In this document: positions 43,114 through 51,390 of the stretch, one piece after another | Numbering within the stretch: position 1 is the first letter of the stretch | Layout: each line of letters opens with the position of its first letter | NCBI GenBank assembly: GCA_946480925.1 | Contig: CAMLLU010000010.1 | Span: 48,853 to 112,852 of the forward strand | Length of the DNA stretch: 64,000 nucleotides | Origin: an uncultured Rivibacter sp. | GTDB taxonomy: Bacteria; Pseudomonadota; Gammaproteobacteria; Burkholderiales; Burkholderiaceae | Direction: 5' to 3' | Program-made: the position numbers and the translations under genes | The notes under the pieces: generated by a model | The model's input: only the letters and a program-made list of their open reading frames with translations | Told to the model about the DNA's origin: nothing | Database searches by the model: none

Positions 43114-43151
43114 CAAACAAAAACCCCGGCGATCTGGAAGACCGGCCGGGG
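43114..43151 (-). terminator. leuA attenuator terminator
   Basis: On the minus strand CCCCGGC pairs with GCCGGGG around an inner stem, directly followed by TTTTTGTTT. It lies between the leader peptide stop and leuA. A palindromic CCGGCCGG in its 5' arm (43142-43149) can instead pair with the same octamer inside the leader (43230-43237), giving an antiterminator. Confidence 0.9.
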
Positions 43152-43177
43152 TCGTTGAGAAACTGGTGCTGGGGGTT

Positions 43178-43282
43178 CTAGTTCAGCGCTGCGTCGTCAG
43201 CTTTTGAAAGACGCAGGCGCCCAAGCACGCCGGCCGGTGAAGGCGGCGTTAGTAGTAGCAGGGCTTGGGCTGGGCGGAACAT
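43178..43282 (-). CDS. leu operon leader peptide
   Basis: A 34-residue leader reading frame. After MFRPAQA it has four consecutive leucine codons (CTG then three CTA) at 43250-43261, then TPPSPAG and further leucines, ending in TAG 27 bases before the attenuator hairpin. Starvation for leucine would stall the ribosome on these codons. The codons just after them (ACGCCG, 43244-43249) form one arm of a hairpin with CGGCGT (43227-43232), so stalling frees the antiterminator sequence. The start is the ATG at 43282, which lies at or next to the predicted transcript start. Confidence 0.85.
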   Translation of the reverse strand: MFRPAQALLLLTPPSPAGVLGRLRLSKADDAALN

Positions 43283-43289
43283 GAGCCGC

Positions 43290-43319
43290 AGTATCAGCGT
43301 CGTGCGAAAGGGTTGTCAA
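43290..43319 (-). promoter_or_regulatory. Sigma-70 promoter of the leuA leader transcript
   Basis: A perfect -35 TTGACA (43314-43319) is followed after 18 bases by GATACT (43290-43295) as -10 on the minus strand. The predicted start is about 43282-43283, that is, at the leader ATG, so the leader would be translated from a leaderless or nearly leaderless mRNA. Confidence 0.75.
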
Positions 43320-43344
43320 CCCGGGGGCTTTGATCATCAGGCCG

Positions 43345-43854
43345 TCAGGACAGAATGCGCAGCAGCTGGCCCGGGTAGATCTTGTCCGGGTGCTTCAGCA
43401 TCGGCCGGTTGGCTTCGAAGATCTTGTTGTACTCGTTGGCGTTGCCGTAGTGCTCCTTGGCGATCTTCGACAGCGTGTCGCCCTTGACAACCGTGTACCA
43501 GCGCGATTCGTCGGCCGGTGTCGCCACCGTCAGCAGATCATTGACGGCCGACACGCCCTCGACGTTGCCGCAGCACAGGACCACCTTTTCCTTCGTGGCC
43601 TGATCGGGGGCCTGACCTGACACGGTGACGGTGGTGGTCGCGCCGTCGAACTCCACCACCAGCGCTTCGACATGCAGGTCCTGCGCCAGCACGTATTTCT
43701 TGATCGCTTCGCCAGCCGCACGGTTGAGTTCGGCCACCTTGGCTTGTGCCGCGGCCGGATCAGGCGCGCCCTGCGCCGTGGTCGCAGCGGCTTCAGTGTC
43801 CTTGCGGCCGAACAGTTTTTCTCCGGCCTCCTTGAAGAAGCTGACGATGCCCAT
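43345..43854 (-). CDS. BON-LysM protein (Kbp/YgaU-like)
   Basis: A 169-residue protein. N-terminal amphipathic segment (MGIVSFFKEAGEKLFG), BON domain (about 35-105, VLAQDLHVEALVVEFDGATTTVTVSGQAPDQ and VVLCCGNVEGVSAVNDLL), and LysM domain (about 117-168, RWYTVVKGDTLSKIAKEHYGNANEYNKIFEANRPML and HPDKIYPGQLLRI). The architecture equals that of Escherichia coli Kbp, a cytoplasmic potassium-binding protein; this homologue may sense potassium or bind peptidoglycan. It lies upstream of the leu leader region on the same strand. Confidence 0.9.
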   Translation of the reverse strand: MGIVSFFKEAGEKLFGRKDTEAAATTAQGAPDPAAAQAKVAELNRAAGEAIKKYVLAQDLHVEALVVEFDGATTTVTVSGQAPDQATKEKVVLCCGNVEGVSAVNDLLTVATPADESRWYTVVKGDTLSKIAKEHYGNANEYNKIFEANRPMLKHPDKIYPGQLLRILS

Positions 43855-43950
43855 GGCGAGCCTCCGAGACGATGGTGGATGGGCGGCCATCATGGCGCAG
43901 TGCAACGCCTGCGGGTGTGACAGCCGCAGGCGCGCCAGGGTTGACGGGTG

Positions 43951-44523
43951 TCAGCGCTTCATGCGCGCCTGGAACAGCTCGCGCACGCCCACCTCGCGTG
44001 GGCCCGGGACGATCTCGTAGCTTTCGCTGGCCGCGATGCTGCCCGGCTCTCGCACCGACAGGTAGAAGCCGCAGTAGCCCGACTGCACCATCAGCTTGGC
44101 CGCCTGCGCAAAGCCCATCACCGTTTCGAACTTGAAGCAGGGAAAACGCGGCTCGCTGACGGCCAGCGTGCAATGCGGGAAGCGCAGCACGTCGCCGATC
44201 CAGGCCTGGTCTTCTGTGAGTCCGGTGAGCGTGAGGTTTTCGCCGGCAAAGCCGAAGGGCAGTGCTTCGTCCCACAAGGCCACGCGGGCTTGGCCGCGCA
44301 CCGTCCGCCAGAAACCATAGTGCTCACTCGGATAGGCATACACCGCCTTGGCGAGACCACCGTGCACCGAGAGGTCGGCCTGTTCGTCGCCGGCCAGCCC
44401 GAGCGGCCGCACGTCGACGCGCCCTTCGACCGAGCGCTTGCCGATCGCGCTTTGCACCGTGCGGCCCTTCGCGGCCAAGGGCATCGCCTTGGCGACGTTG
44501 ACCGACAGCACGCAGCACGTCAT
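43951..44523 (-). CDS. MOSC-domain protein
   Basis: A 190-residue MOSC-domain protein. The domain core is GRVDVRPLGLAGDEQADLSVHGGLAKAVYAYPSEHY (about 34-69), GFAGENLTLTGL (about 91-102) and GDVLRFPHCTLAVSEPRFPCFKFE (about 110-133) with the conserved cysteine in EPRFPCFK, which carries sulphur in the molybdenum-cofactor sulphurase family. Related proteins (YiiM type) use molybdenum cofactor. The start overlaps the preceding gene by four bases (ATGA), coupling it to a tungstate/molybdate-type binding protein. Confidence 0.9.
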   Translation of the reverse strand: MTCCVLSVNVAKAMPLAAKGRTVQSAIGKRSVEGRVDVRPLGLAGDEQADLSVHGGLAKAVYAYPSEHYGFWRTVRGQARVALWDEALPFGFAGENLTLTGLTEDQAWIGDVLRFPHCTLAVSEPRFPCFKFETVMGFAQAAKLMVQSGYCGFYLSVREPGSIAASESYEIVPGPREVGVRELFQARMKR

Positions 44524-45428
44524 GACTTGGGCGCAGCGCGGTAGTGGCCGAAACGCCCCACCACGGCGCGGCCGTTGGCGCCCGCCAGCCAGCCGATGAA
44601 CAGCTTGCCGGCGGGGTGGTTCACGCGGAACGAACGCATCACCCGGTACTCGGCCGCCATTCGCGGGTCACCGCTCACCAGCGCCGCCATGCCGGCACCG
44701 GCAGCGGCCAGCAAGCCGCGCTCAACCAGCACGTAGGCGCCGGTCTCGCGGGCCAACTCCAGCGCTGCACGCGGCCCGGCACCCGCTGTGCGCAGCCATG
44801 GGCCGAAAGGTTTTGGCCCAGCAGCCTTCCACAACGCGGCTTCGGCGTAGCGGGTGCCACTGGCTTCGCCGGTGGCGATGAAGCTGCATTCGCCGCGCGC
44901 GCCGGCCTCGGCGATGCGGGTCAGCGCCGCAGCGGCGTCGTTCAGCCCTCTGATGCCAGCCGGATCGCTGGGTGCCGGCGGCTCCGCTGGCTTGCCCTTG
45001 GCTGACTTTACCGGCTTGGGCGGCCGGGCCCAGGCAGCTGGCCCGGCCAACACGTATTCGCCGATCGCAATGAGCTTGCGGTCGTGCACGAGGCCCTGCT
45101 TGTCGAGGGACAGCTCCGCATCGGGCGCCTGCGTGATGGCCACGTCCAGCTCGCCGCGTTCAAGCCGCGGCAGCAAGTCGCCGCTGGCGCCATCCGTCAG
45201 GCGGATGGCGATGCCCGTGTCGCGGGCCACGGCCTCACGCAGGCGGGGCGCCAAGCCTGACGCCATCAATGTGGATTCGACCCCCACGAGCAAGGGGTCG
45301 GTTTGAGGGCGGCGTTGCTGCGCTTGCGCGCTGCTCGCCCACGTGAAACAGGATGCAGCAGCTGCGCCCAGCAGTTGCCGGCGCTGCAGGTCTTTGGGCA
45401 GAAGGAATCGAGCCATGGCGCCGCGCAT
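44520..45428 (-). CDS. Tungstate/molybdate-type periplasmic binding protein
   Basis: About 298-302 residues, exported. The N-terminus (MARFLLPKDLQRRQLLGAAAASCFTWASSAQA) has a twin-arginine pattern QRRQLL, so Tat export is possible. The mature part resembles TupA/ModA-like binding proteins: ESTLMASGLAPRLREAVARDTGIAIRLTDGASGDLLPRLERGELDVAITQAPDAE and a central FIATGEASGTRYAEAALWKAAG loop typical of oxyanion ligation. Both starts, ATG at 45428 and at 45416, lack a clear ribosome-binding site. No ABC permease or ATPase lies beside it; the overlapping partner is a MOSC protein, which suggests a molybdenum/tungsten function. Confidence 0.75.
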   Translation of the reverse strand: MRGAMARFLLPKDLQRRQLLGAAAASCFTWASSAQAQQRRPQTDPLLVGVESTLMASGLAPRLREAVARDTGIAIRLTDGASGDLLPRLERGELDVAITQAPDAELSLDKQGLVHDRKLIAIGEYVLAGPAAWARPPKPVKSAKGKPAEPPAPSDPAGIRGLNDAAAALTRIAEAGARGECSFIATGEASGTRYAEAALWKAAGPKPFGPWLRTAGAGPRAALELARETGAYVLVERGLLAAAGAGMAALVSGDPRMAAEYRVMRSFRVNHPAGKLFIGWLAGANGRAVVGRFGHYRAAPKS

Positions 45429-45536
45429 CTTAAGAGGACTCGCTCACGTTGCGTGCTTGCGCACGGCGTTTGCCTGAGAGCGATGCAACGGATCTCACGC
45501 AGGCTGTCGTAACTTGCACCTACAGCGCAAAGCTAC

Positions 45537-45556
45537 TTTGCATTGCCTCATGCAAA
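45537..45556 (+). promoter_or_regulatory. Dyad in the region upstream of pckG
   Basis: TTTGCAT-TGCCTC-ATGCAAA is a perfect 7-bp inverted repeat about 150 bases upstream of the pckG ATG. A second perfect hairpin, CCCGCT-GACG-AGCGGG, lies at 45626-45641 in the presumed 5' untranslated region. The first is a candidate regulator site; the remaining 280-base gap (45429-45708) shows no gene. Confidence 0.45.
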
Positions 45557-45708
45557 AGGTGCATGTAACCCGGAGGTAACCTGAGGGTCCCAGTCCTACA
45601 CTCATCGCCCCAACAGGCCAAGCTGCCCGCTGACGAGCGGGATGCCGACAACCCGTGGACACCGCGGCGCGGGTTGCCGAGATCCCGATTCAACTTTGGA
45701 GTTTTGCG

Positions 45709-47586
45709 ATGAACCGACCTATTCTGGAAGGGCTGCGTTTGAATACGCCCGCCTATGTCAAACATGCGCGCCTGGTGAACTGGGTGGCCGAGATCGCGGC
45801 GCTCACCGAAGCGCAAGAGGTCTATTGGTGTGACGGCAGCCAAGCCGAATACGACCGGCTGTGTGCCCAGCTCGTGAAGGCCGGTACCTTCAAGAAACTC
45901 AACCCGGAACTGCGCCCCAACAGTTATCTGGCCTGCAGTGACCCGAGCGACGTTGCACGTGTCGAAGACCGCACCTTCATCTGCTCACGGAAGAAGGAAG
46001 ACGCTGGCCCGACGAACAACTGGATGGACCCCGCCGAGATGCGCGCGTTGTTGCAGGGCGGCAAGGCGGACGGAACCCCTGCACTGTTCCGTGGCTCGAT
46101 GCGCGGCCGCACGCTGTACGTGGTGCCGTTTTCCATGGGCCCGCTGGGCTCGCCGATCGCGCACATCGGCGTGGAGCTGTCCGACAGCCCCTACGTCGCG
46201 GTGAACATGCGCATCATGACCCGCATGGGCCGCGCGGTGCTCGACGTGCTGGGCGAAGACGGCGGCTTCGTGCCCTGCGTGCACACCGTTGGCGCACCGC
46301 TCGAGCCAGGTCAAAAAGACGTGAGCTGGCCGTGCAACAAGACCAAGTACATCGTCCATTACCCCGAGACGCATGAGATCTGGAGCTACGGTTCGGGCTA
46401 CGGTGGCAACGCACTGCTGGGCAAGAAGTGCTTTGCGCTGCGCATCGCTTCCACGATGGGCCGCGAGCAGGGCTGGCTGGCCGAGCACATGCTGGTGCTG
46501 GGCGTGCAAAGCCCCGAAGGCACGAAGCATCATGTGGCGGCCGCCTTCCCGAGCGCCTGCGGCAAGACCAACTTCGCGATGCTGATCCCGCCGGCAGGCT
46601 TTGACGGCTGGAAGGTCACGACGATCGGCGACGACATCGCCTGGATCAAGCCCGGCAAGGATGGCCGCCTGTACGCGATCAACCCAGAGGCCGGCTATTT
46701 CGGCGTGGCCCCAGGCACCAACGACAAGACCAACCCCAACTGCATGGCGAGCCTGAAGCGCGACGTGATCTTCACGAACGTGGCGCTCACCGACGACGGC
46801 GACGTGTGGTGGGAAGGCATGACCGACACACCGCCGGCTCACTGCATCGACTGGCAGGGCAAGGACTGGACGCCGGCCATCGCCAAGGAAGCCGGCGCCA
46901 AGGCCGCGCACCCCAACGCCCGTTTCACGGTGGCGGCCACCAACAACCCGGTGCTCGACGCCGAGTGGGACAACCCGGCTGGCGTGCCGATCGACGCCTT
47001 CATCTTCGGCGGCCGCCGCTCGACCACCGTGCCGCTGGTGACCGAGGCGCGCAACTGGGTCGAGGGCGTCTACATGGCCGCGACCATGGGCTCGGAAACC
47101 ACCGCTGCGGCCGCTGGCCAGCAGGGTGTGGTGCGCCGTGATCCGTTCGCCATGCTGCCGTTTGCCGGCTACAACATGAGCGACTATTTCCAGCATTGGC
47201 TCGACCTCGGCAAGAAGCTCGAAGCCCAGGCTGCGAAGCTACCCAGGATCTACTGCGTCAACTGGTTCCGCAAGGGCCCGGACGGCAAGTTCGTGTGGCC
47301 GGGCTACGGCGAAAACATGCGTGTGCTGAAGTGGATGCTCGATCGTGTCGAAGGCAAGGCGCAAGGCACCGAGCACGTGTTCGGCGTGAGCCCGCGCTAC
47401 GAAGACCTGCAGTGGAAGGGCCTGGATTTCTCACCGACCCAGTACGACAGCGTCATCGGCATCGACAAGGCCGCTTGGCAGCAGGAGATGAAGCTGCACG
47501 CTGAGCTGTTCCAGCAGTTGGCCTATCACCTGCCAGCCGACCTGGCGGTCACCAAGACCCGCATCGAAGAGCGGCTGGCGGCCTGA
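45709..47586 (+). CDS. pckG: Phosphoenolpyruvate carboxykinase (GTP)
   Basis: Cytoplasmic enzyme of gluconeogenesis and anaplerosis: oxaloacetate plus GTP to phosphoenolpyruvate, carbon dioxide and GDP. The 625-residue length is that of the GTP-type family. Recognisable features are the [10 protein letters not shown]-loop (about 280-288), [14 protein letters not shown], and the GTP-site [25 protein letters not shown] (about 520-545). TTGGAG lies before the ATG at 45709. A strong terminator follows, so it is a single-gene transcript; the upstream dyads may mediate carbon-source control. Confidence 0.98.
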   Translation: MNRPILEGLRLNTPAYVKHARLVNWVAEIAALTEAQEVYWCDGSQAEYDRLCAQLVKAGTFKKLNPELRPNSYLACSDPSDVARVEDRTFICSRKKEDAGPTNNWMDPAEMRALLQGGKADGTPALFRGSMRGRTLYVVPFSMGPLGSPIAHIGVELSDSPYVAVNMRIMTRMGRAVLDVLGEDGGFVPCVHTVGAPLEPGQKDVSWPCNKTKYIVHYPETHEIWSYGSGYGGNALLGKKCFALRIASTMGREQGWLAEHMLVLGVQSPEGTKHHVAAAFPSACGKTNFAMLIPPAGFDGWKVTTIGDDIAWIKPGKDGRLYAINPEAGYFGVAPGTNDKTNPNCMASLKRDVIFTNVALTDDGDVWWEGMTDTPPAHCIDWQGKDWTPAIAKEAGAKAAHPNARFTVAATNNPVLDAEWDNPAGVPIDAFIFGGRRSTTVPLVTEARNWVEGVYMAATMGSETTAAAAGQQGVVRRDPFAMLPFAGYNMSDYFQHWLDLGKKLEAQAAKLPRIYCVNWFRKGPDGKFVWPGYGENMRVLKWMLDRVEGKAQGTEHVFGVSPRYEDLQWKGLDFSPTQYDSVIGIDKAAWQQEMKLHAELFQQLAYHLPADLAVTKTRIEERLAA

Positions 47587-47606
47587 GCCGGTGGATCGCA
47601 CCAAGC

Positions 47607-47636
47607 AAAAAGCCCGCGACAGCGGGCTTTTTCTTT
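47607..47636 (+). terminator. Intrinsic terminator after pckG
   Basis: Stem GCCCGC / GCGGGC with GACA loop, flanked by an A-run and followed by TTTTTCTTTT; 20 bases after the stop codon. The A-run before it also lets it act on minus-strand transcripts arriving from the small protein pair. Confidence 0.92.
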
Positions 47637-47656
47637 TGGTGTCTGCTACGGCAGGC

Positions 47657-47914
47657 TTACGACTGCACGGTGCGCAGGCTGCGCTCGATCAGTCGGTCAT
47701 GCATGTCGGCGGCGGCGCGCAGATCGGCGGCATAGCTGGGCTGGCTCGCTTCGTATTGCGCGGCCCAGGCGCGCAGGCGCTGAGCAGCGCGCTGGGCGCG
47801 TTGCTGGCGGTCTTCAGCCGACAGGCGCTTGCGTGCCCACAGGTAAACCGCGGCCACCAGCGAAGCAAGCGGCGCGGCGCCGCGCGGGATGGTGGTGAAG
47901 GTCAGGGTGCTCAT
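47657..47914 (-). CDS. Small protein, member of a paralogous pair (85 residues)
   Basis: An 85-residue protein without a recognised domain: MSTLTFTTIPRG, one hydrophobic helix (about 13-32, APLASLVAAVYLWA), a basic turn, and an amphipathic helix rich in arginine, alanine and glutamine (about 38-80, RLRAWAAQYEASQPSYAADLRAAADMHDRLIE). It resembles the neighbouring gene product (47942-48217): both start MST, both have a PRGA motif, a hydrophobic helix followed by R-AQR, and SxAxxLRAAA. The order on the minus strand places it second, 27 bases behind its relative. Function unknown. Confidence 0.7.
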   Translation of the reverse strand: MSTLTFTTIPRGAAPLASLVAAVYLWARKRLSAEDRQQRAQRAAQRLRAWAAQYEASQPSYAADLRAAADMHDRLIERSLRTVQS

Positions 47915-47941
47915 TTCGTATTCCGATCGCAACAGGTTCGT

Positions 47942-48217
47942 TCAGTCCCGGCCACGGCCGGCCAGACGGGCGCCGAAGCGCAGGTCTTCGGCCAGGTTTT
48001 CGCCGGCACATGCCGCGGCGGCGCGCAACTCGTGCGCAAGGGAGGGGGCGTGCAGCTCCATCGCGCGTGCCGTGGCCAGCAGGTCGCGTTGGGCGCGGCG
48101 GTGGCCGACGGCAACCAGCGCGTTCCACATGGCCGCGAAGGCGGCGGCTGCCCAGCGCGCGCCACGGGGCGCTTCGGTCGGCAGGGCACGGGTTTGCACG
48201 GTATAGGTCGTCGACAT
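47942..48217 (-). CDS. Small protein, member of a paralogous pair (91 residues)
   Basis: A 91-residue protein without a recognised domain. MSTTYTVQTRALPTEAPRGARWAAAAFAAMWNALVAVG gives a hydrophobic segment (about 20-40), followed by HRRAQRDLLATARAMELHAPSLAHELRAAAACAGENLAEDL, a helix like that of its neighbour. AAGGAAA lies before the ATG. It is first in the two-gene unit and divergent from a LysR-type regulator 125 bases away, which probably controls it. A CGGAGC...GCTCCG stem (48235-48257) sits in the leader region. Confidence 0.7.
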   Translation of the reverse strand: MSTTYTVQTRALPTEAPRGARWAAAAFAAMWNALVAVGHRRAQRDLLATARAMELHAPSLAHELRAAAACAGENLAEDLRFGARLAGRGRD

Positions 48218-48342
48218 GGTGTTTCCTTTCGGTCGGAGCGACTGCAACTGGCTCCGATGCCGTGAATCTAAGGGATAACACCTATGCACTCAAATGAATC
48301 TTGTGAATCATTGATATCACCGTGGTGAATGCCTGATGAACC

Positions 48343-49302
48343 GTGAACTTCCGCACGCTGGATCTGAACCTGTTGCGTGTCTTCGACGCCGTGATGGCTG
48401 AACGCAACCTGACCCGGGCGGCCGAGCAGCTGGCCATGACGCAACCAGCGGTCAGCAATGCGTTGAAGCGCTTTCGCGATGCTGTAGGCGAGGACTTGCT
48501 CACACGCGCTGCCTTCGGGGTCAAGCCAACGCCCTATGCCGAGGCACTGTGGCCGCATGTGAGGGCGGCGCTCGGGCAGTTGCGCGAGGCCCTGGATCCG
48601 CGCGACTACGACCCGCGCCGGCAGCAGCACACCTTCCGGCTGGCAATGGCTGACGCCACTGCGGTGCTGCTGATGCCGGCACTGATCGCGGCACTCGAAG
48701 GGCAGCAGTCGCTCGCCAACCTGCGGGTGCTGCCGCTCACCACGCGGGACCCGCGTCCATTGCTCGAACATGGCGAGGCTGACGTCGCTGTGGGCTACTT
48801 TCCCGACGTGATGGCCACGTTGATCGCGCAGGGCGCTGACGCGGCCATTGCGCACACGCGGCTGTACGACAGCGAATACGTCTGCGTGATGCGCCGTAGT
48901 CATCCGCTGGCCGAGCGGCCCGGGCTCACACTCGACGACTTCTGCGCGGCCCACCACCTGCTGGTCAGCTTCTCAGGCCGTGCACAAGGCTTTGTCGACC
49001 AGGCATTGACTGCGCTGCAGCGCAGCCGCCGGGTGGTGCTGACGGTCAACCAGTTTTTCACGGCTGGGCGGGTGGTCACGCAGTCCGACCTGCTGACCGT
49101 GCTGCCGCGCCGCTTCGTGGCGGCCACCGGATACGCCGAACAGATGGTGCTGCGGCCGCTGCCGTTGCCGCTGTCGCCGATCCACGTGGCCTTGCTGTGG
49201 CATCGCAGGCATGAGCGCGACCCCGCCCACCGCTGGCTGCGTGAACAGGTCGTGGCTGCGGCCCAGCATGCTGAAACGGCTGACGCGCCGCGCACCGCCT
49301 GA
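48343..49302 (+). CDS. LysR-type transcriptional regulator
   Basis: A 319-residue LysR regulator. N-terminal helix-turn-helix MNFRTLDLNLLRVFDAVMAERNLTRAAEQLAMTQPAVSNALKRFRD (about 1-46), then a co-inducer domain ending FTAGRVVTQSDLLTVLPRRFV. The start is a GTG at 48343. It is divergent from the two small paralogous genes; an imperfect dyad ATGAATC-TTGT-GAATCAT-like site at 48294-48311 lies between them and fits a LysR box (T-N11-A). Probable target: the divergent pair. Co-inducer unknown. Confidence 0.9.
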   Translation: MNFRTLDLNLLRVFDAVMAERNLTRAAEQLAMTQPAVSNALKRFRDAVGEDLLTRAAFGVKPTPYAEALWPHVRAALGQLREALDPRDYDPRRQQHTFRLAMADATAVLLMPALIAALEGQQSLANLRVLPLTTRDPRPLLEHGEADVAVGYFPDVMATLIAQGADAAIAHTRLYDSEYVCVMRRSHPLAERPGLTLDDFCAAHHLLVSFSGRAQGFVDQALTALQRSRRVVLTVNQFFTAGRVVTQSDLLTVLPRRFVAATGYAEQMVLRPLPLPLSPIHVALLWHRRHERDPAHRWLREQVVAAAQHAETADAPRTA

Positions 49303-49329
49303 GCCGCAGCCCGCGGCGACAATGCGCGC

Positions 49330-50103
49330 ATGAACCGACCGAACAAACCCGCTGCCGTGCCCAAGTCGCAACAAGGCGACCTCACCGACGCCGAAATCGG
49401 CGAACTCGACGACCTGCTGGCTGCCGTACCCGAGCCCTGGGAAGCCGTCGATGCCGTGATGCTCGACGGCTATTTGTGCGGCGTGCTGGTGCAACCGGTG
49501 GCGCTAGAGCCCGCGCAGTGGTTGCCGCCGATCTTCGGTGCGGGTGACGGCGACAAGCCCTTTGGCCCTGAAGTGCCCGGCTGGCACCACGCCAAGCATG
49601 AACGCCTGCTGGCCCTGGCCACCCGCCGCAAGGATGCATTGCAGCGCGCCATCCTCGAAGAAGGATGGTTCGATCCCATCGTGCCGGTTCCGGAAGACGA
49701 GCAAGGCCAGCCGCTCGAAGGGGAGGAAGCGCTGCAAGGCCTGGGCTTCTGGGTCGCCGGCTTCGAATGGGCGCTCGCCAACTCCACGCAGCTCGAGGAA
49801 CGTGCCCTGCCTGGGGTGCCGGATCTGCTCGACTCGCTGTGGCGCCATCTGCCCGAGCAGGACGAAACCCAACGCGCGATGACCCAGGCGCTCGACAAGG
49901 AGCACCCGTTGCGTTCGCTCGACGAAGCCATCGAGCAGCTGGTCTTCGACGTGGTGGACCTGCACGAGATCGGCATGGCCGAGCGGTTGAAGGTCGCCAC
50001 CGTCAAGCGCGAGGCGCCGAAGGTCGGTCGCAACGACCCGTGCCCTTGCGGCAGCGGCAAGAAGTTCAAGCACTGCCACGGAGCCACGGGCTCCGTGCAG
50101 TAG
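49330..50103 (+). CDS. UPF0149/YecA family protein with SEC-C zinc motif
   Basis: A 257-residue cytoplasmic protein. UPF0149/YecA domain (about 20-180, [39 protein letters not shown] and [18 protein letters not shown]) followed by the C-terminal SEC-C zinc-binding motif [19 protein letters not shown] (about 231-249) with CxCx8CH. SEC-C tails bind SecB or ribosomes in SecA; the function of this family is unclear. It precedes a phosphoesterase gene by 11 bases. Confidence 0.93.
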   Translation: MNRPNKPAAVPKSQQGDLTDAEIGELDDLLAAVPEPWEAVDAVMLDGYLCGVLVQPVALEPAQWLPPIFGAGDGDKPFGPEVPGWHHAKHERLLALATRRKDALQRAILEEGWFDPIVPVPEDEQGQPLEGEEALQGLGFWVAGFEWALANSTQLEERALPGVPDLLDSLWRHLPEQDETQRAMTQALDKEHPLRSLDEAIEQLVFDVVDLHEIGMAERLKVATVKREAPKVGRNDPCPCGSGKKFKHCHGATGSVQ

Positions 50104-50114
50104 CCTTTCGCCGC

Positions 50115-50891
50115 ATGCGCCTGCAGATCCTCTCCGACCTACACCTGGAAACCGAAAGCTTCGAGCCGGTGCCTGCGCCACAGGCGGAACTGCTGGTGCT
50201 GGCCGGCGACGTGGACAGCACCTGGGCCGGCCTCGAGCACTTCGCGGGCTGGCCGGTGCCGGTGATCTACGTGGCCGGCAACCACGAGTTCGACGGTCGC
50301 GACATCGACCAGGTATGGCCTGCATTGCGCGCAAAGTGCCGCGGCCTCGGTCTCACGATGCTGGAGCGCGAAAGCGTCGTGCTGACCGGTGCGGATGGCC
50401 GACGCATCCGTTTCGTTGGCACCATTCGCTGGAGCGACTTCGACCTCTTCGGTGACCCCAAGCGCGAACGCGTGATGCGCGCTGCGCGCTACTTCGTCGA
50501 CGTGATGCGCTCGACCCGCCACGGCGTGGTGTTCGACGCACCCGCGGTGCGCGAGGAAGCCCTGGCCTGCCGCGCATGGCTGGCAGCTGAGCTGGTGCAG
50601 CCTGCGCAAGGCGCGTGGGATGCCACGGTGGCCATTACGCACTATGGCCCCAGCCTGCGCAGCGCCGACCCGCGTTACGGCGGCCAGCCCGGCACTGCGA
50701 GCTTCTGCAATGCCGACGACGACCTGCTGCCGCTGGCCGACCTGTGGATCCACGGGCACTTGCATTGCCGCCACGACTATCGAGTCGAGCAAGCCGGTGG
50801 TCGCCATACGCGCGTGGTGAGCAACGCCCGTGGGCACACGCACAAGGGCGAAACCAGCGGTTACGACGGCGCCTTCGTGGTTGAAGTCTGA
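50115..50891 (+). CDS. Metallophosphoesterase
   Basis: A 258-residue calcineurin-like phosphoesterase. All dinuclear-metal motifs are seen: SDLHLE (7-12), GDVD (32-35), GNHEF (56-60), HYGP (about 175-178) and GHLHCRHD (about 211-218). Substrate unknown; the family covers nucleotidases and phosphodiesterases. The ATG at 50115 was chosen because it starts the first metal strand (MRLQILSDLH). It follows the UPF0149 gene by 11 bases on the same strand. Confidence 0.92.
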   Translation: MRLQILSDLHLETESFEPVPAPQAELLVLAGDVDSTWAGLEHFAGWPVPVIYVAGNHEFDGRDIDQVWPALRAKCRGLGLTMLERESVVLTGADGRRIRFVGTIRWSDFDLFGDPKRERVMRAARYFVDVMRSTRHGVVFDAPAVREEALACRAWLAAELVQPAQGAWDATVAITHYGPSLRSADPRYGGQPGTASFCNADDDLLPLADLWIHGHLHCRHDYRVEQAGGRHTRVVSNARGHTHKGETSGYDGAFVVEV

Positions 50892-50955
50892 GCGGCGCGA
50901 CAGCGCCCAGGGCGCGTGCCACACTGCGGCCATCATCACACCGCGGGAGCCGAGC

Positions 50956-51378
50956 ATGAAGATCCTCGTCGCCGTCGATGGCAGTGAATACACGCAGCGC
51001 ACGCTCGCGTACATGGCCGCCCACAAGGACAGCCTGGGCCCGCCGCACCAGTACACCGTGCTGACCGTGGTGCCGGCCGTGCCGCATCGCGCTGCCGCGG
51101 CGCTGGACCGCGATCTGCTGAAGGACTACTACACCGAAGAGGCGGAAAAGGTCCTCAAGCCGGTGCGCGCTTTCTTTGCCGAGCACGGCATGAATGCGGA
51201 ATTCCTGTTCGAGACCGGTCACGCGCCCGAGCACATCGCCCACGCGGCCACGCGGGGCAAGTTCGACCTCGTGGTGCTGGGTTCACAAGGCCACTCGGCC
51301 CTTGGCGGGCTGGTCATGGGCTCCGTGAGCGGTCGCGTGCTGGCCGAGTGCAAGGTTCCGGTACTGGTGACGCGCTGA
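50956..51378 (+). CDS. Universal stress protein (UspA family)
   Basis: A 140-residue UspA-fold protein. First strand MKILVAVDGSEYTQRTLAYM with the ATP-contact aspartate, and the ATP-binding signature GSQGHSALGGLVMGSVSGRVLAECKVPVL (about 111-139), that is, G-2x-G-9x-G(S/T), complete. Likely binds ATP and supports stress tolerance. It is convergent with the TetR regulator gene, whose stop lies 12 bases away. Confidence 0.94.
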   Translation: MKILVAVDGSEYTQRTLAYMAAHKDSLGPPHQYTVLTVVPAVPHRAAAALDRDLLKDYYTEEAEKVLKPVRAFFAEHGMNAEFLFETGHAPEHIAHAATRGKFDLVVLGSQGHSALGGLVMGSVSGRVLAECKVPVLVTR

Positions 51379-51390
51379 ACACCTTGAGGC

